From NCBI RefSeq assembly GCF_051622035.1, contig NC_135365.1:13186001-13250000 (forward strand): a stretch of DNA of 64,000 bases, read 5' to 3'. Each line of letters starts with the position of its first letter. Positions within the stretch are counted from its first letter, which is position 1. The position numbers and the translations under genes were made by a program. A model generated the notes under the pieces. That model did no database searches, had not been told where the DNA came from, and saw only the letters and a program-made list of their open reading frames with translations. The stretch comes from Arctopsyche grandis. Its lineage: Eukaryota; Arthropoda; Insecta; Trichoptera; Hydropsychidae. This document shows, piece after piece, positions 10,850-45,887 of this stretch.

Positions 10850-11690
10850 AGGCGGGGTAGCGATGTGTTGACCGTATCCCGGCCTAACGAAACACTGTTG
10901 TGCTTGTTTTATAAAGTTTTATTGTTTGCCTATGGTTGTACAAAGGTATTATATTTGGGCAAAAGTATGGCGTTCAGCGGTCTCTGGATATGGTAGAGTG
11001 TCGCTGGCTCGGCATTCAGCTATGTTCAGAAGGTCTCTGGATGCGGCAGTGTGTTGCTGGCTCGTCGTTCGGCTATGTTCTGAAGGTCTCTGGATACGGC
11101 AGTGTGTTGCTGGCTCGTTCGGCTGGTTGATCTTCCAAGTCCGCGTAGTGTAGTGGTGGCAGGTCAGGAGCTGGATGTCGACTGGTCTGCTGCTGTGTGT
11201 CGACGCTTGCTGCTGTGGGTCGACTGGCGTTGTTTGGGTTGTACCTCCTTTTATAGTGTTTCTGGAATCACCTGACCCATGGTGGTGGTTTGTTGATGCG
11301 TAAGCGAGGAATGTTCTTTTGTCGATGGGGTGGACTTTTCTGGAACGATTGGCGCCGTTCCGCTCGATGTAGTTTAATGGCGGCGGCGTGTTTCGACCGT
11401 TTTGGTTCTGCTCGACTGGTAGGGGCGTTCCGCTTGAGTTTAATATAATGGCTGCAGGGATGCGTCGTCTGGGTTTCGTTCCGCTCGAGTGTGAAGGGTG
11501 GATCATTCTCGAAGGATTTGGCGATTGATTCCAAGAAGTGCACGGGTTGTTTACGTGTGTGAGTTCTGCAAGGAATGTGGTTTGTTGTTGTGGAATATTC
11601 TCGAATGTTTCGATGACGATGACGATGACGAGATTCCTACACCATATAAAATACATTATTTAGATAGGTGGATTCGATGTAAAAAAATAA
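10850..11690. repeat. LTR-like repeat, copy 1
   Basis: A GC-richer block whose right part ends GACGAGATTCCTACA. It shares with 12690-13450 the strings GGTCTCTGGATRYGGCAGTG, TCGACTGGTCTGCTGCTGT and CCTTTTATAGTGTTT. Read on the minus strand it would begin TGTAGGAATCTCGTC, the TG start expected of an LTR. Inside are about 60-bp degenerate tandem units (10975-11110, CTCTGGATAYGG..GCTGGCTCG). Its long open frames on both strands look like products of the repeat. Confidence 0.4.
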
Positions 11691-12533
11691 TAAAAATAGT
11701 GTTTCAAAATTAACAGATTACCCCTGAAGGAAATGTTTCAATTGTTTTATATTAGAATTATCTGTAGTGTTATAATAAATTATTGTATGATAATAATTGC
11801 AATTATGAAGTAATGCGAAAACGGCACCGGAAAGTAGCAATCAATAAGATGGGATTTAGTAGATAAAAATCGGAAACTCCTTCTGTGGAGAAATCTTTCA
11901 AAGTTTCCCCACTTCCTGCACAGCGAAACAAAAAAAGATAATTATTGAAAGTATGTAATTGAAATCGAGCGAAGTTTTGAGTAGGAGCACAGTAAAGCAA
12001 CAAGGTTTCACCTGGAACACAGAAAATTGTGGTGCTCTGCTGGATAACTTTTTTTATTCTTATTACATTTTTCACCCTAAAGCTCTAACCGCACTAGATC
12101 AGAGCATCGTAACCTTTGGAAATTCGCGGCACACATTATTTACGACTAGTAGAGTTTGTCAGCTACGTACATACATATGTATTTCATTGGCAGTCACTAG
12201 TTATTCCGTATATGCATAGGGACAAAACACTAACTAACATCGGCTTTCTCCCTCACACGCGATCTCACTCTCACGCATTAGGCCGAAGTGCTGTTCGGAG
12301 AACACATATTACCGCGGTGCACAGGTTATGATGCTCTGCACTAGATGACGATCAAAGTTGGTACAAAAGGCAACTTTGACGCTCAGTATCGCGCCACTTG
12401 TAGTGCGTTCTATCTCATACGATTTCATTCAAACAATATTTGGTCGCGGCAGTCCAGTGCCGCTTAGAGGTCTGCTCATACCTATCCAGCACGACCCGTA
12501 TCCTGCAGGTTTAATGCAAGTGCGGATAGTATT

Positions 12534-12625
12534 CTTAGGTACATTCTATATGGACGCGCATGAATGCGTAAATGCGCATGCGCGAATGGAGTATGAATAC
12601 GTCCATATAATGTACCAAAGAATAT
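12534..12625. repeat. 90-bp palindromic MITE
   Basis: Inverted arms TTAGGTACATTCTATATGGACG and CGTCCATATAATGTACCAAAG (about 21 bp each, read in short blocks TAGGTACATT / AATGTACC) enclose a CpG-rich centre. It lies just inside the left terminus of the element at 12468-13516. Confidence 0.55.
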
Positions 12626-12689
12626 ATGGGGACTGATCTAGTTGTGAAGGTGTTTTTCACCACCAGTCCGCCATGTATTATAGACGAGT

Positions 12690-13450
12690 TCGTCTGTGTT
12701 TTAGTAGTTAATACTGCTGTTTGTTTGAATAAGGTACTTTATTGTTTGAATATACAAGTGTATAAATATGTTGTTGAAGCAGCTGGAATCGTAGTGTTCT
12801 CGAGACGGCTATTGGCTGTTGACTTGGTGTCGTGCGGGCCGCTGGATCTGCAATGTGTCGTTGCTCTGGATCCGGCTATGTTCAGATGTCTCTGGATATG
12901 GCAGTGTGTTGCTGGCTCGGCATTCGGCTGAGTTGCAAGCGTTCTTCCATTGTAGGGTAGTGTAGTGGTAGCTGTTCAGATGCTGGATGTCGACTGCTGT
13001 CGTGGTGGCTGCTGCCTGTTGACTGGTCTGCTGCTGTGTGTCGACTCTTGTTGCTGTGGGTCGACTGAAGTTGTTTGGGATGGACTTCCTTTTATATTGT
13101 TTTTGGGGATCCACGTGACTTGTGTTTGGCGATTGGTTCCGAGAAGTGCACGTGGTGTTTACGTGTGCAAGTTATGCGAGGAATGTGGTTTAGGGTAGAA
13201 GTTTCTCGAATGTGTGGCGTCGTTCCACTCGATTTAGTTTAATGGATGCAGGTGTTCTTCGACTTCGTGTCGTTCTGCTTGGTTTGTTGGGGTGGAATAT
13301 GCTCGAATGTTTGGCGTCGTTCCACTCGATTTAGTTTAATGGATGCAGGTGTTCTTCGACTTGAGATGACGTCAATGGTTGAGCGTGAGAAATGTATTCT
13401 CCGTCGCAATAGATTTCGATAGTTTCGATTGCGGTGACGAGATTCCTACA
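12690..13450. repeat. LTR-like repeat, copy 2
   Basis: Related to 10850-11690 in the same order: a CTCTGGATATGGCAGTGTG block, the GTCGACTG-rich part, CTTTTATATTGTTT, then GTGACGAGATTCCTACA at the right end. It also contains a direct repeat of about 60 bp (GGCGTCGTTCCACTCGATTT at 13215 and 13312). It sits inside the AGGTCTG-ended element. Confidence 0.4.
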
Positions 13451-13789
13451 AATACTATCCGCACTTACATGACACCTGCAGGATACGGGCCGTACTGGAT
13501 AGGTATGAACAGACCTTAGTACGGTCTAAGCTTAAAATCAAACGAATGCTATAAAAATTGCACGCCGAGCTACATCGAATATGTCCACTACTTAAACAAG
13601 CATTAAACGAGTATTTTAAGTAGAGAAAAGGCAAACGATGAGGATGATTTGTTGTCGGAAATTTATTTCAATTATGTCAATTAAGGCTATATTCAATTAT
13701 GTGAATAAAGCCTATTTTTGGCATTTGTACACATATAATTTGTTTTAAAAGTTTCTACGCAGAGCACGGATCAATTCAAAACAGTTTTA

Positions 13790-14122
13790 TTCAATCTTCC
13801 GATTCGATTAAAATACAAGCAAAGTTCAGCGTTGAGCGATTTGAGTTGGTAGTAGTGGGCGTGTGTGTGAGGTGAGGTCGCTGTGGGTGTGTGTGTGTGT
13901 GTGGGCGAGTGCAGACTTCGCCGGGTGATTCTGACAGTAGTTTCGCCCCCCGCGGCTCTGCCCCCTCCGACACCCAGACATCGCCCCCCAACTCCGCTGG
14001 CTGCGGAGCCTTCGATCGACGTCGTTGTCGAAGATCTGAACGCTCCAACCCTCGGACCCTCGAACACAAACACGTATGACACGCCCGTGAGAGCTCATCA
14101 TCATTTCCGCTTATTAGCACAG
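13790..14122 (+). promoter_or_regulatory. Probable Abi promoter and 5' leader exon
   Basis: A GC-rich island in AT-rich DNA on the plus strand, with a (GT)n tract at 13880-13902, ends at CACAG/GTAGAG (donor at 14123). The first coding exon of Abi begins after an acceptor at 15601, so an untranslated leader exon is required upstream and this island is the best candidate. The several overlapping open frames here are low-complexity by-products. Confidence 0.4.
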
Positions 14123-14724
14123 GTAGAGTCTACATTCGAGTGCACTTGTCATTTCCCACTATCTACACTACGCTAAGGGTATCTCATATTTCCTCATTTT
14201 TATTTGCTATATTTTCCTATTTGCAAATGCTTCATTTTAATACCGTTGATATTATTTATTTTTTTCTGAATTTATTCATCCGTCTTTTTACAGAGGTATC
14301 TATGTACGTACAAATCGTTTATCTACAGTAGAGTCTCAATAATCTGACCTTGTGCAATCGATGGTGAAATTATGAAACGAACTGATTTATGATTGTAATG
14401 GAAATAAAATAATCTTAAATTAGTTCCATATTATCAACAATCAAATATACCTTTGTATACACTTCACATTTCATGCAAGTCTGATGCAATACTGATATGC
14501 GCAAGCTGCAGCCGGTGTGAGACAAGTAATGCAAGAGGATATAGAAACGGAGTATATTATTCGTGCTATCTATACATAAGTAAGAGGATCCAACAACTTT
14601 TCTTCTGTGAACATGTTGAAAAGATTTCATAGAACATTACCGCACATTCTTACTACCGTATCAATAACTTAACTTGTATGATTCTTGTATTAAGTAAATC
14701 TAAGAGATGGTATTCAAAATATAT

Positions 14725-14877
14725 AAATATATTCAAGTAGTTTTGAACCTAAAAATAGTTGAAATAGATGTAAAATAACATTCGGATTGCTATGCAATGT
14801 TCAAGACCACTATACACGCCATCTGCACTATTGGTATTTTGAGCATGACGTCTATAGCAGTCATCCACAAGGGAAGG
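14725..14877. repeat. Fragment related to the TMEM181-intron piggyBac MITE
   Basis: The stretch from TTTTGAACCTAAAAATAGTTG to GAAGGGTTAAAT follows the order of the interior and right end of the element at 1118-1529 (TTTTGAACCTTAAAACAGTTG there). The left terminus is missing, so it is a decayed partial copy in the first Abi intron. Confidence 0.4.
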
Positions 14878-15548
14878 GTTAAATAAGTCTGGCTTCAAAT
14901 ATAAAATGCCATATATTGAAATTGTTATCTTATTTGAAAAGTTGTCGAGTATAGAAAAATGCATTGAAATATACTATTATACATAATAATGCTATTTAAG
15001 AATCAAATAAAGCCAAGAAATATGATTTAGACAGTAGTATTAGTCTCCGAGTATTAAATATTGGCTTTTGATTTTGTATTGGCATCTTTTTAAAGTCGAT
15101 TTTTTATTTGATTAGTTTTTCAATGTTAATTTTTATATATTTTTTACTTCTTTTTAAATTTGTTTCATTTTCCTCTACGATTTCGTAGTATGGATTTCAT
15201 ATTTTAATTATCAAGTCAGATTATTGGGACTCTACAGATAGTAATAAAACACACTAGAATGTGGAAATTTTTTCATTATTTGGTTTTGCTTGAAACTATA
15301 AAATTTTCCATAAATATATATGTATATTTCTTCAACATTATGTCTCTTTATAAATAGTGAATGACTTTTTTCAAATCTTTTTCACTACCAATAATACTTT
15401 TTTTTAATATAAGTAACTTTTTCTTTCAACTTTACTACATAGTTTTAATTATAGGTGAATTATTTGAACTCATTGAATAAATTAATCTTAATATGTAGTT
15501 AAACTCGGAATGAATAATGTTTTTTTGTACCATACATTCAACTGATGA

Positions 15549-18981
<3,433 letters not shown>

Positions 18982-21140
18982 AATGTTTAGTTATCGTTTA
19001 TGAGATATGTTTAAGTATTTATTTACTGTAGGTTTACCATAATGGTTATTTTGTAATGCAAATTTAAATACAATTATCAGCTGTTTATTTCGTACACATT
19101 TTGCTTTACGATATATAATTATTGTGTTAATAATATACATATAGCATAATCCATTTTTTTATTCTTGCTTTATTTAGTACAAATTACTATTATGTATGAA
19201 AAATTTTTAAGCTATTTTTTATTATAATCATTTTATTGTGAATGTTATGTTATTTTATGTCGGTTTACATTTATAAATCATTTATCATATGGCATAAAGG
19301 CTGCATAAATGTGTGTATTTATATTAAAGAAGTCACGAAGCCTACTTATATTGTAAGTATTATATTAGTGCATTCTATTGTGTATCATAAATATATGTAA
19401 TATTATTTAATATGATGAACAATTCGATATAATGTTTATAAAATTGGTAAAAGTAAATTTTAACATATAATCACTAAACTTGTAAATCTTGATCCAAAAT
19501 AATTTTATCTTTTATTATGTAAAACATTTGAGTCTACTTTTGTATGAAACATTTGAATATATAGTAATAAAAATAAGATAAAGGTCGATAAAACAGTTTT
19601 CTATTTCAGTTTTGATTTACTTGGTTTACAAGTTAATGTATCGATATGTGAATTTATTTGAGTTTTATTAAAAGTATGCTATTTTTATTAGTTAATAATA
19701 TAACTACAAAGTATAATATAATGCATTTGATTTATTAGTCAATCGTTTAGTTGTATAAGTTTATTTAAAGCCGTTTCTATAACTCAAATGACTAGTTCTA
19801 ATGCTAGAGTTGTCAGATTCTCAATCATATGTGTGTACCGATGCTTGTAAACTGTAATAGTTTTGGGAAACTTTACCGTATGATTAGACTGATTAGACTT
19901 TTATCATATGAGTTATTGCGTCTGCATTAGTTTGGAATGATTTATTATGTACGATGTCACTGTATTTGTACTCTTCAAATTATATATGTATGTTCACATT
20001 CCAATTGAAACTTGCATGTTACATAGATATCGTGCAGTATTTTTGCAATAATAATAATCGAATGATATTCAGTCGCAACTTTGCGACAGTTTTATATGGA
20101 GAGAATGGAGTGTTTACTAATAAAATGTATATATGCACTTATTTACATTTGTTTCTATTGAAAATAATAAAATGAATGATTAATAATATAATTGTTTTAT
20201 TGCTGCATTTAAAATTATTCAATCGAAGATAATATATAATATAATACATTTTATAAATACTGATGTTGTGGGATTGTCAGAGGTGGTATATATATATTAT
20301 TCGATGAAATAATGGTCCAATTATAGGAGGGTGTTTGAGGGTTTTGAAATGTTTTATTTATAAAGTTTCATTCAATGGCTTTGTGTTTTAATTGTTATTA
20401 TATAAAATATACAATGATGCTATTTACATAATAGTAATTATTTACAAAGGCATATAGTGTTCAAAACGTCATATTTGGTGGTTTCTATATAATATTAATC
20501 AAGTCACTCGAAGAACAATATATTAATGATAATATAAATAAAACTTATGAGCAAAATACTATTCATATTTATATATTTGTGTATTTTTGATTTTATATTT
20601 ATTTCTTTAGCGAATACATATATCATAATTAGTATGTACGATTGATTGATTCTGTCAAACACAAAACGACAGAAATTTCATAGCGTTAAAGTTTTTTTTT
20701 AATTGTATTTCTATTTAGGTATTTATATAGATTTTTTTTCCCACTGTGATTGTAGCAAAATGTAAATGTTTAGCTAGGAATGCATATACATATGTATATG
20801 TATATATATTTTTTTATTATGAGATTATGCACATTAAATTTAGGCATTGTTTTGAATAAAATGATTATGAAATCTCTGAAAACTGAAATCTACGTCTTAC
20901 GAAAAAGTGTGTCTTATCAATGCAATGTTTCTCGGTGATCTATAAAATGTTGAACACAAAGCAGAGAGTTTGATGTTCAAGGCAAGCTATTTTTTTTATT
21001 TTTAAATTACGACTTAGCAAAATTGTTTTTACTTAAATCGAGGTGTTGGTATTTAACGGTAATGTCTATTTAATATAAAAATCTGTCTTCAACATGATTC
21101 GTAAAAGTCATCTAGTGTGATTCGATTTGCTCTAATGTTG
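18982..21140. other. Abi 3' UTR and flank
   Basis: Very AT-rich, with many AATAAA hexamers (for example near 19570, 20170 and 20540), so several poly(A) sites are possible and I cannot choose one. No coding signal or repeat family is recognised here. Confidence 0.4.
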
Positions 21141-21142
21141 GA

Positions 21143-21148
<6 letters not shown>

Positions 21149-21226
<78 letters not shown>
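21149..21226. repeat. (TA)n microsatellite
   Basis: An uninterrupted TA dinucleotide run of about 78 bp. Confidence 0.95.
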
Positions 21227-21229
<3 letters not shown>

Positions 21230-21535
21230 ATATAGAAATACAACCAATATATGCATTTATGGAATATAAATAATATAATAACAAAAAACTACTATCTTAG
21301 ATAGTCGTCATTGAAGAATACTGGTGATTTGCGTGACCTTTACCAATGTTCATCAATTATTGCATTAGAATACTCCATAAATTAATTTATGAAAACGTGT
21401 TATTTACAGATTAATTAATTTAATTTAATCAAATAAATAAGATCTGTGCAATATTAATTAATTATTATTTAATTTAAATAAATAATTCACTTAACATTTA
21501 CGGTATTATAAATATGATCATCACATTGCCTATAC

Positions 21536-21536
<1 letters not shown>

Positions 21537-21629
<93 letters not shown>
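21537..21629. repeat. (TA)n microsatellite
   Basis: An uninterrupted TA run of about 90 bp, 310 bp beyond the previous array; the DNA between is AT-rich and unremarkable. Confidence 0.95.
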
Positions 21630-21633
<4 letters not shown>

Positions 21634-22765
21634 TTATAATATATATGTTTCATGTATGTGACGGATTGATTTATGAATTGTTAAATTAATATAATATTAT
21701 CTTAATAATCAAAAGTTTTAACATAATAAAGGTAAATAAGGTGTTCTTAAGTAATTTTACATAGTGGAATTTATATTATATTACATATTGGTGGAAAATA
21801 AACTACGGTTTATGAACAATTAACTTTATAAGACAACTCAAGCCATTTTTGAGTTTGATTTAAGCAATTTGTTATTATCATATAAACTAAAGCTATTCAA
21901 CGACGTTAACACTTTTGCCGTGTCAAAAACATCACTTTAAGATATATATGGGTATCAAAATAATAATATTAATATTGAAAAAGTGAATGTAAAGTTGAGT
22001 AGTTGAAAATGAAATGTCAAAATTTAAGGACATTTTACAAAAACAATGTAATTTTCAGTATTATATACTCGGGACTAAATTAATTTCACTATGAAGCTTA
22101 TCGTTTTGATACCGTAGCCTTACTTAAATAGTATTTACACTTTGAATAATGAGTCACATTGTAATTTTGTGTTGGTTTCATTCAATTTATAAGGCAACCT
22201 ATACAATTTTAATAATTTACCACAAAGAAACACACATTTTATTTATTTAAATTTAGAATTTGTCAAAAGGGTTCTTTAAGTTTATAGTTATTAACACGTG
22301 AGTTTGTTTTTGAAACGATGATTTTCAACCCATCTCAAAACGTTATCTAGTATTTTTATTATATTTATATATGCGTACATAAAGGAAGTTGAAAAATGCC
22401 CAATCAACAAACACAATCGAATACTGTGTGCAATGATCAACTATTCTAGCTTATTTCACAATTCAACGTACGTAATCTAATTTTTACGGACAGTCCAAAA
22501 AATCATTTAACATAGGACTAAAGCAATTATATATTATTTTCTGATGCATTTAATCATTTAAAATGTTATTTACATAATAAATTATACAGTCAAGTCATAG
22601 TATACATGATATTATTTGTCTGCAATTACTACTGAATAGAGTTTTCCAAAAATTAATCGTTTCCGTAATTTTGCTTCTTCATTAAGCACAAATTATGCAT
22701 GTAAAGAACTTAATATCAAACAATTGTTGACAGGTTCTCGTTATGTTTTTGTATATGAACGTTTA

Positions 22766-23136
22766 AGCTCACTTACTCGCTTGCGAGCTGTAACTGTAGC
22801 CGAGTCGATACAGTAATCAGTGTGGAAGCTTCATTTATTGGTTCGCGAGCCGCTGAGGTGAGCTCGCAGCAATCCATCGATGTATCGGTTTTTGCAACGA
22901 ATCAGAGGCTCGCAGTTGGCTCGTGGACGTTTTTTGAAGCGGCGAGCTTGTCGCGAGCCTCTAATGCATTTCAAAACGGTTTATTTGCACAATGGCAGAT
23001 TGGACAGCTCATCAGCCCGAGCTTGGAACGAACACGGTGGAAACGAGGGCTCGCGCCATCGGCTCGTGTTGATGAGGATGTTGCATCATCATCAACCGTG
23101 TATCAGTTACAGTTACAGCTCGCAAGTGAGTACCCG
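22766..23136. mobile_element. 370-bp TIR element rich in GCTCGCGAGC
   Basis: Ends CTCACTTACTCGCTTGCGAG and, inverted, CTCACTTGCGAGCTGTAACTG-like sequence form about 30-bp terminal repeats. The inside is GC-richer than its surroundings, with several GCTCGCGAGCC-like words. The 112-codon open frame across it (22822-23160) runs past the right end and resembles no protein I know, so I treat it as chance. Confidence 0.6.
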
Positions 23137-23159
23137 ACTTTAGGTTACATATTACTGTA

Positions 23160-24570
23160 AAACATTACCCAAATTTCTGAACTTGCCCCAGTGAAAAGCT
23201 TCCAAACAATATTGTATACAAAAGACGTTAACGTTTCAAACTTAATAATTTATAATCAACAACAGCTTTTACATTGAAATTATTTTTCAATATCAACAAA
23301 AAATCAATAATTATAATAATAGATTCAACTTATTTGACTATTTGAGGATTTTAATTATGGCTACACAGCAAATAAAATTCTTCGCTATCAAATGTCTGCT
23401 TTTAAACATTGAGTTGACATACTTTTTAAATACTTAACTGTTAATAAAAATAACGTTAGATATATATAATATTTCCACTATTGAAACGGATGTTTCGTAA
23501 AATAAGTTTTCTTTAATTTCGACGAGGCAGCAAAAATAGCTTATTTTAATAACATTTATGTAAAGCAAATGATATGTCATTTAGTTAATGTTATTACAAA
23601 TTAGATCGTTCATTTTTTTTTGTACGATTACATCAAATGTAAAAAATATGTATTTTATATGTATTTCATTTTATTTTTATTCATTTAATGGTATACCTAT
23701 ATTCCGTTTCAAAACCACGCAACAATTTTGAATTTACACCGTTGAAAGCGTTAAAACTTTGGTTTCCTCCGACGTTTCTCAAGTCGTAAAATCAGTCATC
23801 GCTATATTATATACATATATATATTCTAGCACGCTCAAAACACGTTTTGAAACAGCTATAAAAAATATTTTGTATTAGATTTTCTTCACACATTGTCAGT
23901 TAGTCAGTTACCCGTTCGAAATATAGTGAATCCGCAAATTTAGCTTATTAAAAGTATGCCGATTTGAATGCATGTATGTATGTATGTAGGTTTTAGAAGT
24001 ATATAGGATACTTATGTTTCATTTAAACGAAGCGGTAATTAGAAAGTGATTAAATTAATATTATAAACTTATAAGCTATTTCGAAAATAATATTGGTCCA
24101 AGGCTTTACAAAGCAGTGAAGGCGACGATGATACATTTACATATACATAAGTTTCATGATATTAATAATATACATATTTTATAATTAAGAATAAATTCTG
24201 TAACCTTTCGTTATTACATATATATATATATATTACATTACAATATTATAAAAAAATGTGTCATAAAAATGTAGTCAAAATTAAAGAGATAACATTTTCA
24301 ATACCGGACATTCCAAATTCGTTAGATTAAAACCATATTTAACAATAAAAAAAATCATTATATTTGGAACGTCTTGTATGTACATATTAGATACAAATTC
24401 AATTATTACATTCGAGTATTTGTGATTTGTTTTTGAAATAAGGAAATTTTGTAGTGTTCATTGTATTACATAGGCAAAAAATTCAGTGACCATTCCCAAT
24501 AGTTAGTATAAAATGTATCATACATACAAAGATTAATTAAAATAGCTCAAAAAACACAAAAAGTACAACC
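23160..24570. other. AT-rich intergenic DNA
   Basis: No gene, RNA or repeat family is recognised; only short TA runs (about 23815 and 24220) and a TGTATG run at 23970. Confidence 0.5.
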
Positions 24571-24576
24571 AAAACG

Positions 24577-25072
24577 GATTAAGGTCCGTTTATATTATAC
24601 AGCACTGCACGGAAAATATTCATAGTATACAGCACCACTTGTTTTAGGCACGTTCATGTTTGTTTTGGACGAGTGCAAGGGAAAAACGGCTTACATATAC
24701 ATTACGGAGCGCGACGATACAGTGCAATATTGCTTGCGTTGTATCAATATTGTTACAATATGACGTTTCTGAAACTATTCATATGCGCATAACAGTACGA
24801 GTGCACTCGCCACGCCATGCCAAATGGCCAAACGCCAAGCGCCATGCCATGCCAAATTCCAATGGCCAAAGAAAACCGATTCTGCTTGATACGTTTCGGT
24901 GACGTCTGCTGCTGTTTAGTATGAATAGATCGTGTCGGTTGCTGGTATTTCGGTACGTCACACATACATTACGGAGCATGAGTGTTTCCATATAGAATTT
25001 ACTAAAGACTTTTCGTACTGCTATTTACGTGCAGTTGCCGGGTTGAGATGTACTGGTATAAACGAACCATCA
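24577..25072. mobile_element. MITE with GGTYCGTTTATA ends
   Basis: The left end AAGGTCCGTTTATATTATAC and the inverted right end GGTTCGTTTATACCAGTAC are inverted relatives about 490 bp apart. The left end also resembles the termini at 12468/13516 (GGTCTGTTCATACC..CAGCACG), suggesting a wider family. The GCCATGCC-rich middle explains the overlapping open frames there. Confidence 0.5.
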
Positions 25073-25079
25073 GAAGATC

Positions 25080-25820
25080 TAACGATCTGTATAAATTAAA
25101 TCAAGCTAGACCAAGTTTTACAAATTCAGCACTGAGTCAGGTTTAAGGTTACCAAATATTCGAATATATTCGAACTTTCAATTATTTAGATTAAGTTTTG
25201 GAAAGGTAAAGATATTATTGAATTTTAAAATAACCATAATCTGGAACATCGGATATAATCAAATGTGCTGTAGATTGAAAATAAAAATGAAAAAAAAAAA
25301 TTATTCGAATACACAGATTTGAGATCTAGTCTGGTTGTATATTTACAAACTTGGAAGGTTTGAATTTATCTGAATTAGGGGGAGTAATAGCTTAAATTGT
25401 TTGGATATAGCAAAAAAGTGCTATGTACATACACTTGGTTGCAGTCGAAATTAATTGATGGACTTGGTGATGGAAAAACAAAGAGAAAACGTTAAAAAAT
25501 ACATATTAAAGAAATTTCATCATAACAAATGTTAGTAAAAGCACATTCATTTCGAAGGCCAGGGTGTATTTTGAATTTTAATTCGAAAAAGAGTTAGTAA
25601 AAGTGAGTAACAAGACATTTCAACGTAAAATATCGAGCGAAACAATGTATATATTTACAAATATATACAGTTTCATGTAAACATGTGTATGATCTTCGAC
25701 GGAGAATCAAGCTTTTTCCACGCATGCCTCGAATATTGATGTGCTATTACAAAACATCGCCATGGAGCGTTAGATGTAGGGCCATGAAGGCTCTGTAAAA
25801 AGAAAAAAGTGTCAGTTTGT
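25080..25820. other. AT-rich intergenic DNA
   Basis: I see no coding potential, RNA gene or repeat signature. Confidence 0.5.
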
Positions 25821-25825
25821 CACGG

Positions 25826-25930
<105 letters not shown>

Positions 25931-26215
25931 AAACATAAACTATAAATAACAATAGTTTGTAGTGAATTTTGTATTTTATAATATAGAGTGTTCTTTCCAT
26001 TTCAATTTTAACTACATTTTTATAATATATATAAATTTTTTGTACAATATACGGGAGGGTGTATTTTTTGTAACGGCATTTTTCAGCGAATATATTCTTT
26101 ATATTTGGAAACTAAAATATAATGCTTGGAGCATTTTTGTAATGTTTTGTATTGACGTGGAAAAAATGCATACTGACATATATTTAATATAATAATAATA
26201 ACAAATATATATAAA

Positions 26216-26241
26216 CATACACACACACACACACACACACA
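26216..26241. repeat. (CA)n microsatellite
   Basis: Thirteen CA units, the only clear CA array in this part of the window. Confidence 0.9.
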
Positions 26242-26461
26242 AAACACACATATTAATGAAATTGACCAATTTCAATACAGTTTTGGTTTTGAGAACATTT
26301 AGTTGAACATTTTTCTTAGGGAAAAATTAGTTATGGATAACTAATGGGCTTAAAAAAGATTTAATTCCGCTAGAAATATTTTGATTTCAATGACAATGAT
26401 GAAAATTCTACATTTTGAACATTTAATTTTTTTATTATTGAAAATACATTCTAACATGACT

Positions 26462-26612
26462 CAACTCGACGTCGTCGCGATGATAAACACTGTTAAATAT
26501 CAGACCATTTATCAGTTTGGTTCAGGCATAAGTGAAAGCGGGCATAAGGCCTATTCAGCAAGCTTTATGTTGAGGCCTGTCTATCTATCATCGCGACGAC
26601 CTCGTTTAAACT
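26462..26612. repeat. 150-bp hairpin with CGTCGTCGCGATGATA arms
   Basis: GACGTCGTCGCGATGATA at the left is matched by TATCATCGCGACGACCTC at the right, with weaker pairing inside. It is an isolated CpG-rich block in AT-rich DNA. A small MITE is likeliest; the 89-codon open frame over it is probably incidental. Confidence 0.5.
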
Positions 26613-26649
26613 TGTTCAATTATGAGCCATGTCGGGTGAATTTTCAATA

Positions 26650-27660
26650 AAACTGGAGTCGTTTATATTTATTTATATGAAAAATTGGACAATTTCATCA
26701 AACATTATGCTACCCCACATACACACGAGAGAGAATCATCAAATGATCGATGTAAATATTAAAATTTAATATCACAGAAAGTCAAAAAGATTTATTTTTA
26801 AACGTTACACGATAATTATATAATGAAGAATGTATGTATGTATGATTTTGAAACAAATTATGAATTTATTTATTGACTCTTTGAGTTTTTTGATATTAAA
26901 TTAATTGTTAATATCTAAAAGCGAGAACGTGATGGTAAAATCGGAAGTTGGAATGTTAACATTAAAAGTATTTTAAAATCTGATTCATATAAGTATATAA
27001 TACAAATTTATATGTGTATGTATTTATCATCCTCAATATTTATTTATTAATAATAATAATTAAAAAAAAAACAATTCAAATGAATGTTTTAATTGCTTGA
27101 GTAAATTATACCATTATTAGTTAACAGATATAATTTGTAGAAGCGTAAAAAAATTGATTTGAACATAATAAAATGAATTTTGAAATATTATATATTGAAA
27201 ATATTTTTTTAATAGTATGAGGGTGGGGGTGGGGTTGGAGAGAGCACTAAATTTTTATCATATTTAAATAAAAGCGAATCGTAAATTCTCATATGCAATA
27301 AAAGCTTCGTGGCGACGACGACGTATCCACAAAAAGATTAAATCGTTAACAACTTTTTCAACAATCTCCAAATTTTCTTAAAAATAATGTTAATTGAAAG
27401 TTATGCACATGTGGACGTGTATTATTACATAGTATGAGCATTGAAAAGCACTCGTCATTCCTTTAGGGCTGATTCAACTATCGAAAGTGTACAAAATCAT
27501 CGCGCAAATGATTTACGTATCGTATGAAGCGGCCCTAGTTATGTATGATTTGCTATTTTCATATACATATAATAATAATAAATCACGAGCAATTCGTCCA
27601 CGGGATTAAAATTAAAAAAATAAAATTATAATAACATTATTTTCTAATATATATATCTAA
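26650..27660. other. Downstream flank of the chloride-channel gene
   Basis: AT-rich, containing short TATG and AATAAT runs. It probably includes the channel gene's 3' UTR below 27667, but no single poly(A) signal stands out. Confidence 0.4.
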
Positions 27661-27666
27661 GTGATA

Positions 27667-45887
<18,221 letters not shown>

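Larger units (their letters stand above)
12468..13516. mobile_element. DNA transposon with 65-bp inverted termini (AGGTCTGTTCATACC)
   Basis: The left end AGGTCTGCTCATACCTATCC and the inverted right end AGGTCTGTTCATACCTATCC stay similar for about 65 bp, to GTGCGGATAGTATT. Flanking TAG (12465-12467 and 13517-13519) or overlapping TTA could be a 3-bp target duplication, as in PIF/Harbinger elements. The interior holds a small palindrome (12534-12625) and the second LTR-like copy, with no transposase. Confidence 0.65.

Noticed and set aside
10949-11656. 235-codon minus-strand open frame rich in His, Thr and Gln
   Set aside because: It coincides with an LTR-like block of degenerate tandem repeats; long frames exist on both strands and the peptide is low-complexity.
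13771-14176. Five overlapping 60-109-codon frames on both strands
   Set aside because: All arise from a GC-rich, (GT)n-containing island that fits a promoter or leader; none resembles a protein.
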